64,000 bases of DNA from Leuconostocaceae bacterium ESL0958. GTDB lineage: Bacteria > Bacillota > Bacilli > Lactobacillales > Lactobacillaceae. Positions 41,538 to 50,890 of this stretch are shown one piece after another. The DNA lies in contig JAQTHT010000001.1 in the NCBI GenBank assembly GCA_029433265.1, positions 186,001 to 250,000 on the forward strand, given 5' to 3'. Under the pieces are notes generated by a model, which was not told the DNA's origin, searched no databases, and saw only the letters and a list, made by a program, of their open reading frames with translations. Position numbers and translations under genes: made by a program. The stretch's first letter is position 1. The number at the start of each line of letters is the position of its first letter.

Positions 41538-43229
41538 ATGGCAAAAAATGAAGCAGTTCTAGCAGCTTTAACGGCTGTCCTCCCAGACGTAGACGAAGCA
41601 AGTATTGCCGCAAGAATTGAAACACCAAAGGACCAGACGAAAGGGGACCTGGCCTTTCCTACTTTTACGTTGGCCAAAACCCTTCGGCAGGCCCCTCAGC
41701 AAATCGCAGCTGATTTGGTCGCCAAGATTGATGACAGTGCCTTTGAAAAGGTCCAGGCAACTGGTCCTTACATCAATTTCTTTTTGAATAAGCAGGCTGT
41801 AACGGCTGACACGTTGACGACGATTCTGGCAGCTGGCCAGTCTTACGGGCAGCAAGATACCGGCCAGGGCCGTAATGTCACGATTGATATGTCTTCACCC
41901 AACATCGCCAAGCCAATGTCCATGGGCCATTTGCGATCGACGGTGATTGGGAATGCTTTGGCTAACTTGGCCAATAAGAACGGCTACCAAGCCGTGAAAA
42001 TTAATCATCTTGGTGATTGGGGTACGCAGTTCGGGAAGCTGATTTATGCCTATAAGACTTGGGGTTCTGAAGAAGAAGTCCGCCAAGACCCGATTGCCAC
42101 CCTGTTGAAGTACTATGTCACTTTCCACGAAAAGGCAAAAGCCGATCCAGCTTTGGACGACGAAGGGCGGGCCTGGTTTAAGAAATTAGAGGATGGCGAC
42201 CCAGAAGCGCAGCGACTTTGGGCCTGGTTCCGTCAGGAATCTTTGAAGGAGTTTACGGAAATTTACGACCGGCTCCATATTCAATTTGATTCTGACAACG
42301 GCGAGGCCTTTTATAACGACAAGATGGATGCCGTTGTGACAGCCCTGTCGGAAAAGGGCCTGCTGGAATCCTCACAGGGTGCGGAAATTGTTGATCTATC
42401 GAGCATCAATGAGCACTTGACGCCGGCAATGATTAAGCGGTCCGATGGTGCAACGCTCTACATGACCCGTGATTTGGCGGCAGCGATTTATCGTAAGCAA
42501 ACTTACGATTTCGCCAAGTCCCTCTATGTTGTCGGCGGCGAACAGCGGGAACACTTCCAGCAGCTCAAGGCAGTGTTGGAACTGATGGACTTCCCTTGGG
42601 CCAAAGATGTGGAGCACATTCCTTTTGGCCTGATTACTTTTAATGGCAAAAAGATGTCCACTCGTAAGGGCGACGTGGTCCTGCTCAAGGACGTCTTAGA
42701 TGACGCTCATGAACTGGCTTTGGCCCAGATTCAGGAAAAGAATCCGACCTTGGCTAACCAGGATCAGGTTGCCGAAGAAGTCGGCGCTGGCGCCGTGGTC
42801 TTCCACGATTTGATGAACGACCGGACGAATAACTTTGACTTTAAGTTGGAAGAGGTAGTCCGTTTTGAAGGGGATACAGGCCCTTATGTGCAGTACACGA
42901 ACGCTCGGGCGCAGTCTATCTTGCGTAAGGCCGGTGTGGCGGTGACGACAGAGGACCTGCACCTGGATGACGAGCGGACTTGGGAAACGGTAACGCTTTT
43001 GAGCAAGTTCCCAGAAACGGTCAGCCGTGCCTTCGAGCAGCGGGAACCATCTGTGATTGCCAAGTATGCGCTATCTTTGGCCCGGGCCTTTAACAAGTAC
43101 TATGCCAATTCTAAGATTTTGACGGATGATGCCGGCCGCAATGGCCGTTTGGCCTTGGTGGCCGCTGTTTCAACGACTTTGACCGAGGCATTGGCACTCT
43201 TGGGTGTCCAAGCGCCGGCTGAAATGTAA
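41538..43229 (+). CDS. argS: Arginyl-tRNA synthetase
   Basis: A 563-residue class I synthetase. N-terminal Add-1 domain (1-100), the HIGH-like PMSMGHLRSTVIG (about 130-142) after DMSSPNIAKP, KKMSTRKG (about 373-380) and a C-terminal DALR anticodon domain (about 445-563) that shows YVQYTNARAQSIL at its start. It charges tRNA-Arg. Preceded by an Arg-type T-box, so synthesis rises when arginine is scarce. AAAGGAAG precedes ATG 41538. Confidence 0.97.
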   Translation: MAKNEAVLAALTAVLPDVDEASIAARIETPKDQTKGDLAFPTFTLAKTLRQAPQQIAADLVAKIDDSAFEKVQATGPYINFFLNKQAVTADTLTTILAAGQSYGQQDTGQGRNVTIDMSSPNIAKPMSMGHLRSTVIGNALANLANKNGYQAVKINHLGDWGTQFGKLIYAYKTWGSEEEVRQDPIATLLKYYVTFHEKAKADPALDDEGRAWFKKLEDGDPEAQRLWAWFRQESLKEFTEIYDRLHIQFDSDNGEAFYNDKMDAVVTALSEKGLLESSQGAEIVDLSSINEHLTPAMIKRSDGATLYMTRDLAAAIYRKQTYDFAKSLYVVGGEQREHFQQLKAVLELMDFPWAKDVEHIPFGLITFNGKKMSTRKGDVVLLKDVLDDAHELALAQIQEKNPTLANQDQVAEEVGAGAVVFHDLMNDRTNNFDFKLEEVVRFEGDTGPYVQYTNARAQSILRKAGVAVTTEDLHLDDERTWETVTLLSKFPETVSRAFEQREPSVIAKYALSLARAFNKYYANSKILTDDAGRNGRLALVAAVSTTLTEALALLGVQAPAEM

Positions 43230-43289
43230 GGCGACGTGACTTCATCACGTTTTGTACAGTCAGGCGGACTTTGCCAGTAAGGAAAGTGG

Positions 43290-45380
43290 ATGAAAGCAAA
43301 ATTTTCAAATAAAAAAAGTGGTTTTTGGCAGACGGTTGGACCAGTCTGGCGCCGTTATCAGTTGGGGCGGTTATTGCTGCTGTCCTTTTTGTTGGTCTTT
43401 TTCTTGACCTCCTCCTATTTGATTGTGTCGGCCAAAACGGCCCATGTGCAATCCTTGCAGTCTTCGCTTTCCCAAACAACGGATATCTACGATAACCAAG
43501 GGAAGGTGGCGGGCTCGCTCTATTCGCAAAAGGGTACTTACGTCAAATCCGATGAGATTTCCCAGAACATGCGGGATGCCGTGCTCTCTGTCGAAGACCG
43601 TAAATTTTACAAGGAAAAGGGCTTTTCTGTTTCTGGCTTAGGCCGGGCAGCAGTGCTCTATGTAAAAAATCGATTAACCGGTTCCCACGTCATTTCTGGT
43701 GGTGGTTCGACCATCACACAGCAATTGGTGAAGAATGCTTACTTGAGTCAGGAGCAAACTTTCTCCCGGAAGGCTAAGGAAATTTTCCTGTCCATGCAGG
43801 TGGAGCAGGTTTATTCTAAGGACCAAATTTTGACCATGTATCTGAACAATGCTTGGTTTGGGCACGGGGCCTGGGGAGTTGAAGATGCTTCCTTGAAGTA
43901 CTTCGGCGTCCATGCCAAGGACTTGTCAACCGACCAAGCGGCTGTTTTAGCCGGTATGTTGTCTAATCCTTCTGGTTTCAATCCAATCGATAACCCCGAC
44001 CGGTCAAAGGCCCGGCGCAATGTCGTACTGGAAACCATGGTCGAAAACAAGAAATTGAGCAAAGAGCAAGCCAAACAGTACCAGGCTCAGCCGATTACGC
44101 TCAATGACCAATTTACGGGTGATGATAATTACCGTTATCCTTGGTTCTTTGATTCTGTCATTAATGAGGCGGTCAATAAGTACCATCTAAATGAAAAAGA
44201 TATTATGAACCGGGGTTACAAAATTTATACGACCCTGAACCAGAAGGACCAGGAAAATCTGCAAAAAGATTACCAGCAGAATGGGCTTTTTGGTTCAAAA
44301 CAAGGGGCTCAGGCGGCCAGCGTGGTCTTGAATGCGCAAACTGGTGGGGTTCGGGCCGTGATTGGTGGCCGGGAAAGCCAGCATACCTACCGGGGCTTTA
44401 ACCGGGCCAACCAGTCTCAGCTGCAGCCTGGTTCCGTGATCAAACCGCTGGTTGTCTATGCGCCAGCTTTGACCAAGGGGCACAGTATCAATGAAAAATT
44501 ACCAAATCGAAAGATGACGTTCGGCAAGAACTACTCGCCGAATAACGCGGTTAACGTTGAGACGGCCGATGTGCCAATGTATACAGCCCTGGCCCATTCC
44601 TACAACATTCCGGCTGTGTATTTGCTCGATAAGATTGGCGTCAATACTGGCTATGAATGGGGCAAGCGGTTCGGCCTGCCATTGACCAGTGACGATAAGA
44701 ACTACTCACTGGCCTTAGGTGGCTTGACCAAGGGGGTTTCCCCACAGCAAATCGCTCAGGCCTACACGGCCTTTGCCAACGACGGCACGATGTCGGATGC
44801 CCATTACATCAATAAGATTGTTGATTCGACCGGGAAGACCATTGTGTCGTCACCAAAGTACGACAGCAAGCAGGTGATTTCATCGAGCGTCGCTGATAAG
44901 ATGACGAAGATGATGCTCGGTACCTATTCCGAAGGAACTGGGAAAGGCGCTTCTCCTAGTGGCTATCAATTAGCCGGTAAGACGGGTACGACCGAAAATC
45001 CAAATGATCCAAACGGCACGTCCTCTTCTAAGGATTCGTGGGCAGTGGCCTACACGCGGGATGTGGTCCAAGTTTCCTGGGAAGGCTTGGAAGGTGATAA
45101 CACTGGTACCTTGCCACTGGGCTTGATGGGTACGATTGGGCCACTGGTTAAAACGTCGATGGGACAGATTCTGCCGAATACTTCCGAACGGTCCTTTACA
45201 GTCAAGGATGCAAATGAAAGCACTAGCACCATTAAGAAGGACGGCGAAAGTACGAATCAGTCCACGTGGTGGGATCAAACCAACCAGAACATCGCCGACG
45301 GTTATCAGAAGACGGTTGATGGTGCTAACAAAATATGGGATACTGTAAAGAAAGGAGCTGGGGCCCTTACTGGGAACTAG
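43290..45380 (+). CDS. Class A penicillin-binding protein (PBP1A-like)
   Basis: A 696-residue bifunctional wall synthase. Short cytoplasmic basic start, one membrane helix (about 27-46), glycosyltransferase family 51 domain with catalytic Glu102 in SVEDRKFYKEKGF and GGGSTITQQLVKNAYL, then a transpeptidase domain with SVIK (Ser382), SYN (437-439) and KTG (564-566). A Ser/Thr/Asn-rich extracellular tail of about 60 residues ends the protein. It polymerises glycan and cross-links stem peptides. There is no recU partner, unlike Bacillus ponA. The weak GGAAAGTGG just before the ATG serves as ribosome site. Confidence 0.93.
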   Translation: MKAKFSNKKSGFWQTVGPVWRRYQLGRLLLLSFLLVFFLTSSYLIVSAKTAHVQSLQSSLSQTTDIYDNQGKVAGSLYSQKGTYVKSDEISQNMRDAVLSVEDRKFYKEKGFSVSGLGRAAVLYVKNRLTGSHVISGGGSTITQQLVKNAYLSQEQTFSRKAKEIFLSMQVEQVYSKDQILTMYLNNAWFGHGAWGVEDASLKYFGVHAKDLSTDQAAVLAGMLSNPSGFNPIDNPDRSKARRNVVLETMVENKKLSKEQAKQYQAQPITLNDQFTGDDNYRYPWFFDSVINEAVNKYHLNEKDIMNRGYKIYTTLNQKDQENLQKDYQQNGLFGSKQGAQAASVVLNAQTGGVRAVIGGRESQHTYRGFNRANQSQLQPGSVIKPLVVYAPALTKGHSINEKLPNRKMTFGKNYSPNNAVNVETADVPMYTALAHSYNIPAVYLLDKIGVNTGYEWGKRFGLPLTSDDKNYSLALGGLTKGVSPQQIAQAYTAFANDGTMSDAHYINKIVDSTGKTIVSSPKYDSKQVISSSVADKMTKMMLGTYSEGTGKGASPSGYQLAGKTGTTENPNDPNGTSSSKDSWAVAYTRDVVQVSWEGLEGDNTGTLPLGLMGTIGPLVKTSMGQILPNTSERSFTVKDANESTSTIKKDGESTNQSTWWDQTNQNIADGYQKTVDGANKIWDTVKKGAGALTGN

Positions 45381-45411
45381 CGATCCGCCCTGAATGAGAA
45401 AGGAAGTCGCA

Positions 45412-45768
45412 ATGACGGTTAATATTTACGATAACGCCAATGAAATGGCTCAGGTTTTGCCAGAAACAGAACAGTTTAAGGCTTGGCAAGCCAGCTTTGA
45501 CGCCGTACAAGAGGATGCAGCAGCTAAGGAACTCTTCCAAAAGTTCCAAACGGTTCAAATGACGGTGCAGCAAATGATGCAGGCACAACAGCAACCATCC
45601 GAAGAACAAGAAAAGGAATGGGACGCCGTTGCAAAGCAAGTGTCAGACAACGACAAGATTAAGGAATTGATGGGTGCTGAAAAGATTTTGAACGATCTCT
45701 TGGGCGAACTCAATGACATTGTCACCAAGCCAGTGGCTGCTGCTTACCAAGCAGCACAAGCAAAATAA
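45412..45768 (+). CDS. YlbF/YmcA family protein
   Basis: A 118-residue all-helical protein of the com_ylbF family (VNIYDNANEMAQVLPETEQFKAWQ, then ELFQKFQTVQMTVQQMMQAQQQPSEEQEKEWD). In Bacillus the YlbF-YmcA-YaaT complex affects RNase Y action, competence and sporulation. The exact role in lactic acid bacteria is not established. ATG 45412 is preferred because AAAGGAAG lies 6 bases upstream; an in-frame ATG at 45394 lacks a ribosome site. A strong terminator follows, converging on lysC. Confidence 0.88.
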   Translation: MTVNIYDNANEMAQVLPETEQFKAWQASFDAVQEDAAAKELFQKFQTVQMTVQQMMQAQQQPSEEQEKEWDAVAKQVSDNDKIKELMGAEKILNDLLGELNDIVTKPVAAAYQAAQAK

Positions 45769-45776
45769 AGGAAAAG

Positions 45777-45807
45777 GAGCTAGCACGATGTGCTAGCTCT
45801 TTTTTTG
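45777..45807 (+). terminator. Terminator after the YlbF-family gene
   Basis: GAGCTAGCAC-GAT-GTGCTAGCTC stem followed by eight T. Confidence 0.92.
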
Positions 45808-45818
45808 GCTAAAATGGG

Positions 45819-47189
45819 TTATTGAAAGAATTGTTGATAGATGGCTCGCACAGCCCGGTCTGCGTCGGCCACTTGCAATCCGAGCATGATTGAGATTTCG
45901 GAGGCCCCCTGGTTGACCATTTGTAAGGAGATTTTGGCGTCCTTGAGGGGGCTAATAATTTCACTAAGCGTCCCGACGCGATGGCGCATACCCGTTCCGA
46001 CAATCATTAACAAAGCAAAATGGGGGTGCCAAGTCAGCTGATCAGGGGCGAGCTCTGCTTGGATGTCCGCCTGCATACCATCGATTTGTGCTTGGCTCAA
46101 TTGTGAACGGTCAAAGATGATGGTGAGATGATCAATCCCGGACGGCATGTGCTCATAGGAAACATGATGCTTGGCGAGAATTTTCAGAATTTTTAGGGTA
46201 AAGCCGAGCTCCTTATTGAGGAGGTAGTGGTGGAGCGAGAGGGCACAGAAGCGTTTGGAGGCCGCAATGCCCTTGATCGCAGGGCCTGGGGGACAATCTT
46301 TTTCTGGACCGATCCAAGTGCCGGCCGCCGCTGGCTCATTGGTATTTTTAATGATAATGGGCACCTGGCCCTGAATGGCCGGAATGATGGCTTCATCATG
46401 GAAGAGTGCGAAACCGGCATAGGATAGCTCCCGCATTTCTTCGTAGGACAGTGCTTGGATGGGTGCTGGTTGGGCTACTAAACCTGGTTTGATGGCATAC
46501 AGGGAGGAAACGTCTGTAAAGTTTTCATAGCTACTGGCAGCTAATCCTTTGGCCAAAATGGAGCCAGTGATATCGGAGCCGCCTCGGGAGAAAGTAACCC
46601 GCTGGCCGTTTTCGTCATAGCCAAAGAAACCAGGGAAGACATAGCGCTCGTCTGCGTTCATCTCACTGGCAAAAGTAGCTAGCTCTTCATAGCTGTTAGC
46701 AACTAGCTGACCATCTTGGGCAGAGTGATTGGCACGGAGGCGGAGCGCCGTCGGTTTGACAAAACGGGCGGCAAGCCCTTCCTTTTGTAAAATCGCTGCC
46801 AGTAGTTGCGCATTGGCATATTCTCCCTGAGCTGTGAAAGCGGCCCGAAGGTAGGAATAAGAAGGATAGTGCCGCTGTGCTAAGTGATCGATTTGCTGGT
46901 CTAATTTAGCTAAAAAAGCAGGTGCCAAGTGAAAGGCCGAACCGATTGATCGGTAGCGTTCCTGAATGGCTTCTTTAATTGTTCCGGTGGCTGCATCGGC
47001 AATGACTAAATTGGCGTATTCTGCCAGTAAATCGGTCACTTTATCCTGATGGTAGTCATCCTTACCTGGGGCGGAGGTGACGATGACCTGCCGGCTCGGA
47101 TCAGCTTTGATAATCTCGATTACTTTTTGGAATTGCTGCGCATTGGCGAGAGACGAACCGCCAAATTTGCAAACTTTAAATGCGGCCAT
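45819..47189 (-). CDS. lysC: Aspartate kinase
   Basis: A 456-residue aspartokinase catalysing the first step from aspartate toward threonine and lysine. KFGGSSLANAQQFQKV (8-23) is the phosphate loop, FSRGGSDITGSILAKGL (about 204-220) the catalytic region, and two ACT domains (about 310-456) provide feedback control. Overall it is closest to the YclM/aspartokinase III type without an internal translation start. It is the last gene of hom-thrB-lysC; thrB ends 15 bases upstream. The genetic link to threonine genes suggests inhibition by threonine, perhaps with lysine, but the effector cannot be read from sequence. Confidence 0.93.
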   Translation of the reverse strand: MAAFKVCKFGGSSLANAQQFQKVIEIIKADPSRQVIVTSAPGKDDYHQDKVTDLLAEYANLVIADAATGTIKEAIQERYRSIGSAFHLAPAFLAKLDQQIDHLAQRHYPSYSYLRAAFTAQGEYANAQLLAAILQKEGLAARFVKPTALRLRANHSAQDGQLVANSYEELATFASEMNADERYVFPGFFGYDENGQRVTFSRGGSDITGSILAKGLAASSYENFTDVSSLYAIKPGLVAQPAPIQALSYEEMRELSYAGFALFHDEAIIPAIQGQVPIIIKNTNEPAAAGTWIGPEKDCPPGPAIKGIAASKRFCALSLHHYLLNKELGFTLKILKILAKHHVSYEHMPSGIDHLTIIFDRSQLSQAQIDGMQADIQAELAPDQLTWHPHFALLMIVGTGMRHRVGTLSEIISPLKDAKISLQMVNQGASEISIMLGLQVADADRAVRAIYQQFFQ

Positions 47190-47204
47190 GAAATACGATA
47201 CCTC

Positions 47205-48077
47205 CTATTCAGTCTTGACTTGGTATCCTGCTGTGTCAATCTGCAAGATTTGGATGTTGGCATCCGGATCATTTTCTTTTAGTAGCTCCGCCAGTGCCTG
47301 GGCATCCAGCAATGGTAGCAAGGTAATGCTCGTAGGACCGGCACCCGATAAATACGTCCCATAGAAGCCTTGGTTGTGGGCGAGGTCCCGAATGAGGGCA
47401 AAGTCAGGGGCTAAGGGTTGGCGGTAGGGTTCGTGGAGGCAGTCGCTTTCGACTAACTGTTGAAAGCCCCTTTGGTCCTGTTGGAAACAGGCGGCAACCA
47501 GCGCAGCTAAGTTTTGGCTGGCTTGGACGGCCGTCTGATAGGGCAGCTCTTTCGGTAAGGCGGCCCGGGCAGCGGCCGTGGAGAGTGTTTGCTGAGGGAT
47601 GACCGTTAAGGCGACTAAGTCACCAGGAAGCGGGAGGCTGCTTTGGCTGAGCCTCTGTTGATGCTGGGTTGTTAGCTGTAGGCCACCAAAAATCGCTGGG
47701 GCCACATTATCGGGGTGGCCTTCCAGTGCTGTCGCTTCGGCTAAGAGTTCTGCTTTGGTAAAATCGCTGCCAGCTAGTTGATGGCCCAAAATGAGCCCCG
47801 CCACAATCGCTTGTGCGGAAGAACCAAGCCCCCGAGCAAGGGGCACGTCACTGGTGACGCCTAGGTGCTGGGCGGGTAGGTCAGCCACGGTCAATGCACT
47901 TTTGACAATCAAATTGTCGGCATCGTTTGGCACGGTCGGCCCATAGGGATGATCCACCAGCCAGTGTTCGCTGGGACCGAGCACAGTGACTGTCAAGGGA
48001 AGGGTAAGGGCCAGGCCCAGACTATCAAAGCCGGGGCCGAGGTTGGCGGAACTAGCGGGTACGGTAATCGTCATCAT
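47205..48077 (-). CDS. thrB: Homoserine kinase
   Basis: A 290-residue GHMP kinase phosphorylating homoserine. TITVPASSANLGPGFDSLGLAL at the N-terminus and the nucleotide loop PLARGLGSSAQAIVAG (about 81-96) are diagnostic, and GTYLSGAGPTSITLLP is the third GHMP motif. The first of two adjacent ATG codons (48077) is chosen, with AAAGGAG 10 bases before it; the longer frame to 48119 runs inside hom. It overlaps hom by 26 bases, so translation is coupled. Confidence 0.93.
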   Translation of the reverse strand: MMTITVPASSANLGPGFDSLGLALTLPLTVTVLGPSEHWLVDHPYGPTVPNDADNLIVKSALTVADLPAQHLGVTSDVPLARGLGSSAQAIVAGLILGHQLAGSDFTKAELLAEATALEGHPDNVAPAIFGGLQLTTQHQQRLSQSSLPLPGDLVALTVIPQQTLSTAAARAALPKELPYQTAVQASQNLAALVAACFQQDQRGFQQLVESDCLHEPYRQPLAPDFALIRDLAHNQGFYGTYLSGAGPTSITLLPLLDAQALAELLKENDPDANIQILQIDTAGYQVKTE

Positions 48078-49290
48078 CGAGCAAAAACTCCTTTTCAAAT
48101 ACGATCTGGGATTGGTCAAGGGCCTGAAAGGCAGCCCGCTCCTCGGTCGTGAGGGGAATGGTTAACACTAGCGTGCGTCCTTGGTCTGGCAGGGGAACTA
48201 TTTTTTGCACCAGTTTTTCTAACGTTGCGGGCAAGAACCAATGGTCGCCCGTTTTGTAAAACAGACAATAGGCTTGCTTGTCCTTGGCTGTAACTGACCA
48301 AGCAGACTGTGGCAACCGCCTAGTCTGAGGGCGATTCGTTAAAATCGTGAGGATGTCAGCTAATACCGCCTGGGCCGTTGGACGAGCGCCAGCACCAGGA
48401 CCGTAGTAGATGGCTTGGCCTAGGTTCCGACTGTTGACTAAAATAGCGTTATTTTCATTAGCGACGTGGGCCAGCAACTGATCATTCAAGAGAACGCAAG
48501 GGGCCACGGTAATGGCGAGTGCTTGCGCCGCTGTCTTTTGGATTTTAAACAGGGGTTTGATCTGGCCACCTGCTGCTTGCACAGCTGCCTGGTCTGCAGC
48601 CGTGACGGAGCGGATGCCGGTTCGGTCAATGTCAGTTAAGCTGGGACTGAAGCCAAAGCACTCTTCGGTTAAAATGATCGCTTTATAGGCGGCGTCTAGT
48701 CCGTCCAGGTCGTTGCTGGGATCGGCTTCTGCAAAGCCAAGCGTCTGAGCTTGCTGGAGGGCCGCGGAAAAGGACTGCCCAGCAGTGGCCATTTGCGTCA
48801 AAATAAAATTGCTTGTGCCATTGACGATGCCCACGAGCCCAGTCACGGTATCAGTGGCATAGTATTGATCTAGGGTGCTGATAATCGGAATGCCTGCTGC
48901 AACGGCTGCCTCGTACTTGAGGGGCTGTCCTGCCCGACTGGCCAATGCTTTTAGAGCGGGCCCGTGGCTGGCCAACAGCTCTTTGTTGGCAGTAACGACA
49001 GCCTTACCAGCCTGTAAGGCCTGCTCAATGACTGTCTTGGCTGGGCTGCTACCACCGGCTACTTCTACGACCAAGTCAATATCAGGCGCAGTTAAATCGG
49101 CTGGATCCGTTGTGAGTTGAATTGTAGCGGGCAGGGCTGGCCTCTTTTTCGTCAAAGAGGAGACCAGGGCTGTTTTAACCCGGACGGGTTGGCCGATGCG
49201 GGCTTCCAGGTTGTCTGCTTGTTCTGCTAGTAAAGTTACTAAGCCTTGGCCGACCGTGCCAAGGCCAAAGAGGCCAATATGGATGGTCAT
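48052..49290 (-). CDS. hom: Homoserine dehydrogenase
   Basis: A 412-residue NAD(P)H-dependent enzyme making homoserine from aspartate semialdehyde. GLFGLGTVGQGLV (about 6-18) is the Rossmann loop, VTANKELLA and GIVNGTSNFILTQM the catalytic-domain motifs, FAEADPSNDLDGLDAAYKAIIL the active-site segment with conserved Lys. A C-terminal region (about 320-412) has the size of an ACT regulatory domain. ATG 49290 is chosen because AAAGGG precedes it. It heads the minus-strand operon hom-thrB-lysC. Confidence 0.95.
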   Translation of the reverse strand: MTIHIGLFGLGTVGQGLVTLLAEQADNLEARIGQPVRVKTALVSSLTKKRPALPATIQLTTDPADLTAPDIDLVVEVAGGSSPAKTVIEQALQAGKAVVTANKELLASHGPALKALASRAGQPLKYEAAVAAGIPIISTLDQYYATDTVTGLVGIVNGTSNFILTQMATAGQSFSAALQQAQTLGFAEADPSNDLDGLDAAYKAIILTEECFGFSPSLTDIDRTGIRSVTAADQAAVQAAGGQIKPLFKIQKTAAQALAITVAPCVLLNDQLLAHVANENNAILVNSRNLGQAIYYGPGAGARPTAQAVLADILTILTNRPQTRRLPQSAWSVTAKDKQAYCLFYKTGDHWFLPATLEKLVQKIVPLPDQGRTLVLTIPLTTEERAAFQALDQSQIVFEKEFLLDDDDYRTR

Positions 49291-49328
49291 GGATTTCCCT
49301 TTCATTTTATGAGTTTTTCTTAAGCGTT

Positions 49329-49372
49329 AATTTACCATTTTCATCGGCAAAAGCCAAACAATTTGTTATAAT
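49329..49372. promoter_or_regulatory. Divergent promoters of hom and thrC
   Basis: Minus: TTGGCT (49357-49352), 17-base spacer, TAAATT (49334-49329) with TG extension. Plus: extended -10 TG-T-TATAAT (49364-49372). The two promoters are nearly back to back in 118 bases, so a regulator binding here could control the whole threonine pathway. No lysine riboswitch or T-box is visible. Confidence 0.65.
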
Positions 49373-49408
49373 AAATGAAAAATTAGTGAGAAATAAAGGA
49401 GAGAGGGC

Positions 49409-50890
49409 ATGCAGTACGTATCGACAAGAGGTGCTAGTGAGCGAGTAACAGCAGCGCAAGCCATTTTACGGGGGCTAGCCTCAGACGGAGGCCTCTTTGT
49501 TCCTACCGAATGGCCCCAGCTCGATTGGTCCTGGTCGGCTTTAGCCCAGATGAACTACCAAACACTGGCTGCGCGTATTTTTGCTGCCTTTCTGCCTGAT
49601 TTTTCTCAGGAGGAAATTCAAGGGGTGGTAACGGCTGCCTACGGGGACCAGTGGACGAATCAAGCCATCGTACCCCTCCATTCAATTGGCAATCAGCACT
49701 ATCTCGAACTCTTTCACGGCCCAACGTTGGCATTCAAGGATATCGCCCTGCAAGCCTTACCTCATTTGGTATCGCTGGCGGCCAAAAAAACTGGCAGTAC
49801 CCAAGATGTGGCCATTCTAACAGCCACTTCGGGAGATACTGGAACGGCCGCTATGGCTGGCTTTGCTGATGTTGCTGGGACAGAAATTACGGTCCTTTAC
49901 CCCAAAGCGGGCATCTCAGACATCCAACGACAGCAGATGGTGACAGAGCGGGCCAAGAATGCCCATGTCATTGGGGTCGAGGGTAACTTTGATCAAGCAC
50001 AGCGGGCGGTCAAAGCGTTACTGGGCGATTCTGCTTTTGCTGATGTGTTGCGGCAAGAAAATCTGCGCCTCTCATCGGCCAATTCAATTAATATTGGCCG
50101 GCTGATTCCTCAAATTGTCTATTACTTTTACGGTTATGGGCAACTGATTCAGCAGGGGCAAGTGGCACCCGGCCAAGCCATCAATATCTTAGTACCGACG
50201 GGTAACTTTGGGAACATGTTGGCGGCTTACTATGCTAAGCAAATTGGTCTCCCGGTAGCTAACTTTCAGGTGGCATCTAACGAAAACCACGTGTTAACGG
50301 ACTTTTTTGCAACGGGCTGCTATGACCGCAGACGTGATTTTGTTGTCACAAACGCGCCCGCCATGGATATCCTGGTTTCCTCGAATTTAGAGCGCTTACT
50401 CTATTTTACGGCTGACAGAAATCCGCAAACTGTCCAGTCTGCCATGCAAGACTTAGCCGCAACTGGTTCGTATCAAGTGGATGCGAGGGTCAAAGCAAAC
50501 CTAGCGGACTTTCGGGCTAGTTGGGCTAGCCAGGAAGCGGTACTCGCACAAATTCGGACAACTTTCGAGACGAGCGGCTATCTAATCGACCCCCATACAG
50601 CGGTTGCAGCGGCTGGCTATGTGGCAGAAGGGCGGCCGACGTTGATTGCGGCCACCGCCAGTCCTTATAAGTTTCCACAGACTGTGCTCAAGGCCCTTGG
50701 GTTGCCAGTACAGACTGGACCGGCAGCGCTGACTGCCTTATCCCAAGCAACGGGCACGGCGGTACCAACACAGTTAGCTAATTTGTTTGAAGAGCCCGTG
50801 CGCCACCAGCAGGTGGTGGCCCCCAATGCAATTGGGCAGGCGGTTGCCGCCGCATTCCAGCACGACGAATCAAAGGAAGAAAAATCATGA
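49409..50890 (+). CDS. thrC: Threonine synthase (long form)
   Basis: A 493-residue PLP enzyme converting phosphohomoserine to threonine. It starts YVSTRGASERVTAAQAILRGLASDGGLFVPTEWP, the long-form threonine synthase N-terminus, and the PLP lysine is Lys110 in FHGPTLAFKDIALQ. ATSGDTGTAAMAGF and VPTGNFGNMLAAYYAK bind the cofactor phosphate. It is close in size to the E. coli/yeast class rather than the 350-residue Bacillus form. GGAGAGAGGG precedes the ATG. It overlaps asd by 4 bases. Confidence 0.95.
   Translation: MQYVSTRGASERVTAAQAILRGLASDGGLFVPTEWPQLDWSWSALAQMNYQTLAARIFAAFLPDFSQEEIQGVVTAAYGDQWTNQAIVPLHSIGNQHYLELFHGPTLAFKDIALQALPHLVSLAAKKTGSTQDVAILTATSGDTGTAAMAGFADVAGTEITVLYPKAGISDIQRQQMVTERAKNAHVIGVEGNFDQAQRAVKALLGDSAFADVLRQENLRLSSANSINIGRLIPQIVYYFYGYGQLIQQGQVAPGQAINILVPTGNFGNMLAAYYAKQIGLPVANFQVASNENHVLTDFFATGCYDRRRDFVVTNAPAMDILVSSNLERLLYFTADRNPQTVQSAMQDLAATGSYQVDARVKANLADFRASWASQEAVLAQIRTTFETSGYLIDPHTAVAAAGYVAEGRPTLIAATASPYKFPQTVLKALGLPVQTGPAALTALSQATGTAVPTQLANLFEEPVRHQQVVAPNAIGQAVAAAFQHDESKEEKS

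Noticed and set aside
47190-49408. Lysine riboswitch or threonine T-box controlling lysC or hom
   Set aside because: The gaps are too short or lack the T-box core and lysine-riboswitch length; only simple promoters are visible.
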